In this document: positions 58,834 through 64,000 of the stretch, one piece after another | Layout: the number at the start of each line of letters is the position of its first letter | How positions within the stretch are numbered: position 1 is the stretch's first letter | Source: Ptychodera flava | Taxonomy: Eukaryota > Hemichordata > Enteropneusta > Ptychoderidae | NCBI RefSeq assembly: GCF_041260155.1 | Contig: NC_091928.1 | Span: forward strand, 37,579,888 to 37,643,887 | Direction: 5' to 3' | Length of the DNA: 64,000 bases | The notes under the pieces: generated by a model | Database searches by the model: none | Told to the model about the DNA's origin: nothing | The model's input: only the letters and a program-made list of their open reading frames with translations | Translations under genes and position numbers: made by a program

Positions 58834-61800
58834 AATTGTAAAACTGCAACGTAATGATCTTGATGGTCGTACAGTTCCCATTAAAAATGCAGATTGTGGC
58901 ATTTACAAATTGATGGTATTTATAACACTGTCCATGGATATATCTACATCAAGAGTTACTATTTATGCAGCCACAGAGGTTACCTATATCTGCAGCATTG
59001 GTATGATACCATAAACTGGAGCCAGTAAAACTTCATGTACAAACTAGACTATTATCTGTCTAGATTACCTTCTCAGTGACGATAGTTCCATAGGCTTCTG
59101 ACTCCGCCTGGATCTCTTTCTTACAAACCAATACTTGTCTTCCAGTATCATCATTGATATGACATTTCTGAGTCTCACCTGAATTTCAAATAATTGATAA
59201 TGTACAGTGTACATGTTCATATGAAAGCAAGACTGGAATTTCAAGCAGTTTATCACATTTATTGCTATAAGTTTGGAACATCTCTCACTGAGAGTTTGTG
59301 CTGTGTAATTTTTGACATGTATAATCCCATGCACCCCTTAACTCTGAATACATGATAGTGATCGTCATGCCAAATGTGAGACCTCAGAACTATGAAATAG
59401 GGGTGATAGCTTGCAAGCATAACAACATTTTACACCATCTTGAAAAGTTCTTATGGACTGAGAGAGATTGGCATCATCAGAACTGATTTGGTAAACTTGC
59501 TCTTTTGTAAGAAACTTTATTTATTATTTCACGATGTATTCTCATGCAAACACTGCTAGGGAAAATGCATTCGTTACTCCATGTTATCACAAATTGGTAC
59601 AAGATTTGTCTAAGGTAGTATGGCAAAGGGGAGGGGATCAAAAATGTGAAGGAGGACACTTACCGACTCCATCTCTGAGCCTTTGCTGTTGGTATTTGAT
59701 ATTCAATTCAAACTGAACTTCCGTGGCTTGTTCATGGTCTGTAATGATCTTACGTTGATCTTGGAAATATTCATGTTTCTTCTGGTAGTCCTTGAGTTCT
59801 GACAGCGTCCTCTGCAAGTGTCTAGAAAGAGGGTGTGTTTTCAAGGTTAATAACAGTATGATGACATATTCATCACCCTTGTGTCACATTCATAGAAATG
59901 TGAAATCTGCATAATGCATTGGTTTGTACGGACTGTTCTTTTGTAAGTTGTCCCGTAAGGATTACCTTGTATCAATACTGTACATTTATGATAAAAACAA
60001 AATTGGTAACGTCAAACACCTATCTAATGTTTATTAGACTGTAAAAGTTGTTATATTTTGCCAGTAATTATATCTGAGATCACTTTGATATTATATTATG
60101 TGGATTTCACTATTATCACAATAATGCAATAGTGATTCATTTGTGTGGCCAAATGTAGCAAAGGACGCTAGCCTGTACAATTTCAAAAAAGATGACACTT
60201 TGGAAAGGCGTTTTCCATCAAGGTGAACTGCAATCTCATTCCTGGGATAAACTCCAGAAAGTCACATGTAGACCCAGTGTCCCAGATTTTCTGAAACACT
60301 GCAATACCTGACTTGATATGAAAGACAACAATCAACACACTATGTATTTATAACATTAAAGATGGCTGAAATATGAGACATGTGGTACCATAGGAAACTG
60401 TCACGATCAAGATGATCATATCTTCAAATTTCAAGTCCAATAATATTACTGTACACTTACTCATGTTGCTCCTCTAACGCGACTTCCAGTTTTTCTTGGC
60501 AGCGCACGGCATGCTTTCTCTTCCGTGCCGCTTCAAAGTCCGGCTGCTGTTCCGTGGTCTGTTCAAAACACAGGACAGACTTGTTGTACTCTCCAAGAAC
60601 CTGAAGTACAGAATCATACATTCAAAATTAGATACTGTGATATATGCACACGCCACATTTTCACTTGTGATTTCAAATCATCACGGATTACTTAATAATC
60701 CGTATTAGATGGCAGGTGTTTGATCAGTCATCCCTACACACTGCTGAAACCCAAATCTTTTCAGTGCTATAGTTGGATCAATACATATAAAATAGGGGTG
60801 TCAGGTTGAAGAAGAGGCATCACAATATGATGCCACAACCCATTGATCTACAAGTTGCTTGATAATTGGAAATTCCTCAACCAACACTATGCAGAGGTAT
60901 ATGTACATTTTTGTGAACAGGACACCATGACTTGCAAAAATGCCGCTCTGATTCCTTTTTCACCATGGTAATGTGGCCGGCGTTGATGAGCCATTTTCAC
61001 GACCCGACCTAACCTTACGTTGTGGTATTTTGTTGGAATGAATCTACCAGAATCTGATTGATTAACTCTCTGTACAAGCAAACCATGCTGAATTCAGATA
61101 CATCACTTAATTCATTTTCAAGCAAAAAATTGTTTTCCCCTATGACTATTGCTTTATTTCTCATGCTGTGTGGCCACATACGAGCACAGTGGTACAAGTG
61201 GTATATTGAAGATGTATGGTAAGGTCATACACAGGGGTCACGAATATGACCTATAGAGAAAGTTGAAAACAAGACCACTTGAAAGGTGATGAATTCAAAA
61301 TGAGGATACCTGTACGTCATACAGTAGTGCCATTGAACTGGAGAATAAGCTGAATGTTCTTATATACCTCCGAATATGAAAGGCACTCTTTGAACAAAAA
61401 TATCAAACAGGTTTTCAGCTATTGCCGGATAATGGAAATGTTATCTGCACACAGATGCTCTCACCAAAAGTCAGAAATGAACCATGCACTGGTACTGAAA
61501 ACTTACTGCGTAAATATTTCCTAAGGTAAAATGATTGACATTCAAGTCTGTAGACACATCTAATGAGGCGTGCACCAAGATGGCGGCGTCTGCTGAGTGA
61601 CGGGCTCTGTGTAAGACATTGGCCATATTCACCAAGGCCACATCCTTGTGTTGTCTGTAATGTGAATGCAAAACAAATACACTCTCAGTAAAGAAAACTT
61701 GGTTATTGAGATTTAAGAATCCTAGTTTTTGAAACACTCACACTCAATAAAAAGAGAAGGTTATATTCAATGGAGCAAGGGAACTTCTGTGGTTGAGATC

Positions 61801-63338
61801 TGGAACACAATGCTTTTTGGACAAGTGCAATGTATTTTCTGTTGATATCTGATTGGATCAGGCTGACCCTAATTTGATTACATTGCAAAAGAATTGATGA
61901 TGGACCATCACAATAGAGAGAAAGACAAATGCTACATGGAATGCTCGTCCTTGAGTCACATTCAGGAACTGTTGGCATATCATTTTGAGAAGCAGTATTA
62001 CACACTCTCAGCTACCATTGGTACAGAATCTGTCACACCTGACTTTCTTTTCTCCATTCCATTTTTCTTTTCTCAATTTTATTTGTGTAGTACATTTATG
62101 TATCGTAGGGTACATGTAAACATGGGTAAGAGAGACACACTGCAGATATTAACATTTGAATCTGTACTGTACTCGTTGTACAAATGCATCCCTAACAGTG
62201 GCAAGCACATAGGATATTCCATTGAAGGACAGGTCTAGACACATGTAGAGAGGGGTGAGTGCCTACCTTGGTGAGAAATGGAGAGCTCTTCTACAGCATT
62301 CAATCACTTGATAAGAATTGCCCTTGATTCTCCAGTAAAATGCCGCCAGATTGTACAACACCCACGACGTCTTGTTCTGTGTTTAGAGAACGGAAAAACA
62401 AACATTATCTTTGGCATTCACCTCTGAGTGTTGAAAAGTACAGTCTACCCAGCACTATAAGTGATCTTACTGATTTTGTGCTGGTTGTATTAGCTAGTAC
62501 AGTGGGAAGTGATAAGATTGTTGGCAAACATGTGTGTACTAGTATACCAAACAAGCACCCCTACACATAACTTTTAATTATGGTTTGGAATAAAACGTAG
62601 ACCAATATTACGGTGTATTTTTTCTTTTTTTTTTTCATTTAGTTCTCCGTTATCACTTTGATATATAATTTATTTCTTAAACTTTACTGGTAATGGTGCA
62701 ATAAAGATTCATGTGAATAAATACAAATACAAAACTTCAACTGTCAAGTATAAACCAAGTACCATTTCATCAAAATTTATGAGGTGTTTTGCATATTTTT
62801 GTTGGCAGACATCTTGTAATGAGCACATGTCAATTAATTCTAAACTGCAATTTGCATGATGTTAAAAAACAAATTTTCACATACAGTGTCCATGTTGAAA
62901 GTGTGCCTGGGGGAAACTATAGGAGATATATCTAATTTGCATACAAATTGGATGGTATAGCTTTCTGGTATAAAGTACAACACAGCATAGAATGACAAAC
63001 CACATCAATTACAGTAATAGGTGATCATTACATGGGCATACAATAAATGAATTCATAAAGAATTATCTAAGTAATTACATTGTAGTAGACTGGTACTACA
63101 ATGAAAGTGTAGGAAAGTCAGAGAATGCGGCAACAGGAAAACAAAAAAGTGCGACCATTATAAAAACCTCTTTACGTTGAAAATATTTTAAATGACATCA
63201 GTTCTGTGCTTGGTACACTACCTTCTGTAGACTTTTGTAAACCAGATGCCCAAACTCCGTTGGTTCATCTTTGTAACCGATTGCACTGCGTAGGCCAGGC
63301 TCTGGGTTGTTGGTCAGGTTAGACCGGTCCTGTACTCC
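46519..63338 (-). CDS. TTC17: Tetratricopeptide repeat protein 17 (TTC17), last 18 exons; N-terminal exons off window
   Basis: Exons in transcript order: 63338-63222, 62376-62267, 61654-61507, 60600-60461, 59821-59664, 59178-59069, 58353-58285, 57690-57482, 56548-56356, 55919-55842, 55226-55002, 53635-52973, 51813-51618, 51039-50910, 50628-50415, 49434-49240, 48829-48686, 46647-46519. All junction phases agree: 1,075 residues plus stop. Three TPR clusters match TTC17: NKTSWVLYNLAAFYWRIKG with DVALVNMANVLHRA; VAGLYWRVIGNNYHGVECLR with DVPLVNLANIM; SWVLANMAALYWRVEGEAEK with DVALISMANIFHRA. Also typical are LQRTLSELKDYQKKHE, YLPPENKGFE, WPSLEEC...STWLSVTAKDI and the ending ATLKLQPEFQP...INTIQCQLL. 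Vertebrate TTC17 supports actin polymerisation in ciliogenesis with CATIP. Many N-x-S/T sequons in or near the TPRs fit a secretory-route protein. Exon 12 holds a Ser- and Cys-rich insert not recalled from vertebrate TTC17. Exon 15 has a competing acceptor 19 nt inside. Confidence 0.95.
47033..47112. repeat. Small palindromic element in TTC17 intron
   Basis: CTTTCAGGCCTGA and TTTAGGCCTGAAAGGGTTAA are imperfect inverted partners around a short spacer containing a CTTTCTGGTAACTTACCAGAG hairpin. The right end carries TTAA. It probably belongs to the TTAACCCTTT group of mini-elements. Confidence 0.55.
47926..48127. mobile_element. ~200-bp TTAA-ended MITE, copy 3 (reversed)
   Basis: It contains CCCTTTGAGTGCTGTAATTT, CATTTCATTGGCTACAG and GGCGCTCAAAGTGTTAA, matching 33873-34095 in inverse orientation; its left TTAA is mutated. 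It lies in the last intron of TTC17. A 167-codon open frame crossing it is fortuitous. Confidence 0.8.
49514..49736. mobile_element. ~220-bp TTAA-ended MITE, copy 4
   Basis: TTAACCCTTTGAGCGCCAAA to GCACTCAAAGGGTTAA, with intact TTAA at both ends. It has the best-preserved termini of the four copies and lies in a TTC17 intron 80 bp upstream of exon 16. Confidence 0.9.
49845..50050 (+). repeat. tRNA-derived SINE, possibly Deu-type
   Basis: A pol III-like box B (GTTCAAGACC, 49893-49902) is preceded by a weak box A (TAGTTAGGATACC, about 49857). Downstream, the phrase TTGGGCAATTGAGCAAGGCA (from 49962) with CTTTACTCCTCAGTGCTC resembles the conserved central domain of the DeuSINE superfamily as I remember it. 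There is a tail near 50050 but no clear target duplication. It lies in a TTC17 intron. Confidence 0.55.
54190..54985. repeat. Minisatellite, ~37-bp unit, about 21 units
   Basis: The unit contains GTAGATTTGC, a variable (A/C)(A/G)(A/G)G step, GTTTGGCCAAAAACTCA and A(C/A)AGAGA. Variants alternate CAAGAG and CCAGGG. Units towards 54650-54985 are more diverged. The array lies in a TTC17 intron and stops about 16 bp short of the exon 11 splice donor. Open frames across it are repeat products. Confidence 0.93.
57120..57390. mobile_element. Diverged TTAA-type MITE relative in TTC17 intron
   Basis: It shares AATGGCTGCCATCCCTGTGT, AATGAGCCCCTTCAAGTGGT and the CTGTCCCCGAGGCATGTTCTACC phrase, in reverse orientation, with the 24233-24597 element. 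The ends are not intact. Confidence 0.55.
58608..58774. mobile_element. 167-bp MITE with hAT-like ends
   Basis: CAGTGTTTTTGTTAA at the left and inverted TTAGCAAAAACACTG at the right. The interior repeats TACTGGGGTTCCC. Flanks are ATG-rich, so a target duplication cannot be judged. It lies in TTC17 intron 7. Confidence 0.7.
58773..58830. repeat. (ATG)n microsatellite
   Basis: About fifteen GAT/ATG repeats immediately after the hAT-like MITE, in a TTC17 intron. Confidence 0.93.
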
Positions 63339-64000
63339 CTAGACATCAAAATTGAAAAAAAAAAGATACTCAAGTCAGCAAAACTTTGACATTTTTTGTA
63401 GAATTATTGGTAAATGCATTCCAGGTATTGTAATTAATCAAGATGGCAACATTGTAAGATAAAACAATACACGTTGACAACAACACATTCATATGCAAAC
63501 TTGAAGGAAATACTAGCAAACAGGTAAAGTCATTGCAGATGCCAATGCATATACATTGGTTACTCTCAGCTAAGATGATTGTTAGCCATCTCATCAGCTG
63601 AGTACACAATTTCTTAGCCAGTTTTCATCTATTCATCATCTCTGGGAAAAAAGCACCCCAGTCAAAGAGTACATACAAATATGTAAAGGAATCCACTAAC
63701 TGACCACAAACTGCTTATTTTGTAATTATGGAAACAAACACAATCAAGTAAAAAAGTGTTTTTACTTGTTGGCAATGGCAGATATCTATCTCATTTAAAA
63801 AGGACCTTGGAAACAGAGAAACTCTGACAGGAAATTTTGTCAGATAGGGTAACTATTATGATGGAATTAACAGATTGTCTCTAAAGATGGTATCTCTGAT
63901 ACATTAGAATAAACAGTGATACAGTGCTATCAGTGGTGATCTTCAAGATATTGATAATGGCACTGTTTGCTGATTCAATAACCAAATTAATTTTGCAGCA
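63339..64000. other. TTC17 intron running off the right edge
   Basis: No further TTC17 exon is recognisable here. The acceptor of the first visible exon (…GTCTAG|GGA on the minus strand) is at 63338/63339, so exons for the signal sequence and N-terminal region must lie beyond 64000. Confidence 0.7.

Overview
This is a eukaryotic, animal-type genomic window. It is AT-rich, has spliced genes with introns of roughly 0.5-3 kb, and its intergenic and intronic DNA is packed with short inverted-repeat transposons, tandem repeats and (AT)n runs. Gene content is metazoan: TTC17, an archaemetzincin, a DUF7064/7065-type protein and an LRAT-domain multi-module protein. A marine invertebrate deuterostome (hemichordate- or lancelet-like) would fit the LRAT array, the Deu-type SINE and the repeat style, but the species cannot be fixed from sequence alone.

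Layout. 1-15.8 kb holds no host gene that I can support. It is a mosaic of inverted-repeat elements: a G-run-ended family at 491-1969 and again at 7250/12594, a related 2.8 kb element at 2331-5159 carrying an internal ~180-bp satellite, a hAT-like element (8892-9748), a MULE-like MITE with a 9-bp target duplication (9914-10233) and others. 15.86-21.42 kb (+) is an LRAT-domain gene with a short first coding exon and one giant exon encoding six LRAT-type modules plus a glycine-zipper C-terminus; two in-frame TAG codons interrupt module 2. Its 2.8 kb intron carries a decayed Penelope-like reverse transcriptase fragment. 26.3-28.05 kb (-) is a two-exon archaemetzincin with an unusual N-terminal membrane region. 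28.9-31.36 kb is another inverted-repeat element enclosing a large foldback. 32.57-41.11 kb (+) is a nine-exon gene (417 codons) of the DUF7064/DUF7065 type, with a GC-AG intron. 46.5-63.34 kb (-) holds the last 18 recognisable exons of TTC17 (1,075 codons), which run off the right edge towards the N-terminus. The DUF7064 and TTC17 genes converge.

Exon models for the three intact genes come from splice sites whose phases all agree, from family conservation, and from total lengths divisible by three. Nothing suggests that the four genes work as a pathway: TTC17 belongs to ciliogenesis/actin and has features of a secretory-route protein, AMZ is a zinc peptidase, LRAT modules are thiol acyltransferase/hydrolase folds, and the DUF7064 protein has no established function. 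The most unusual items are the LRAT pseudo-enzyme array with its two stops, the membrane-anchored archaemetzincin, the satellite-bearing transposon, and the dense TTAA-ended MITE population inside introns.
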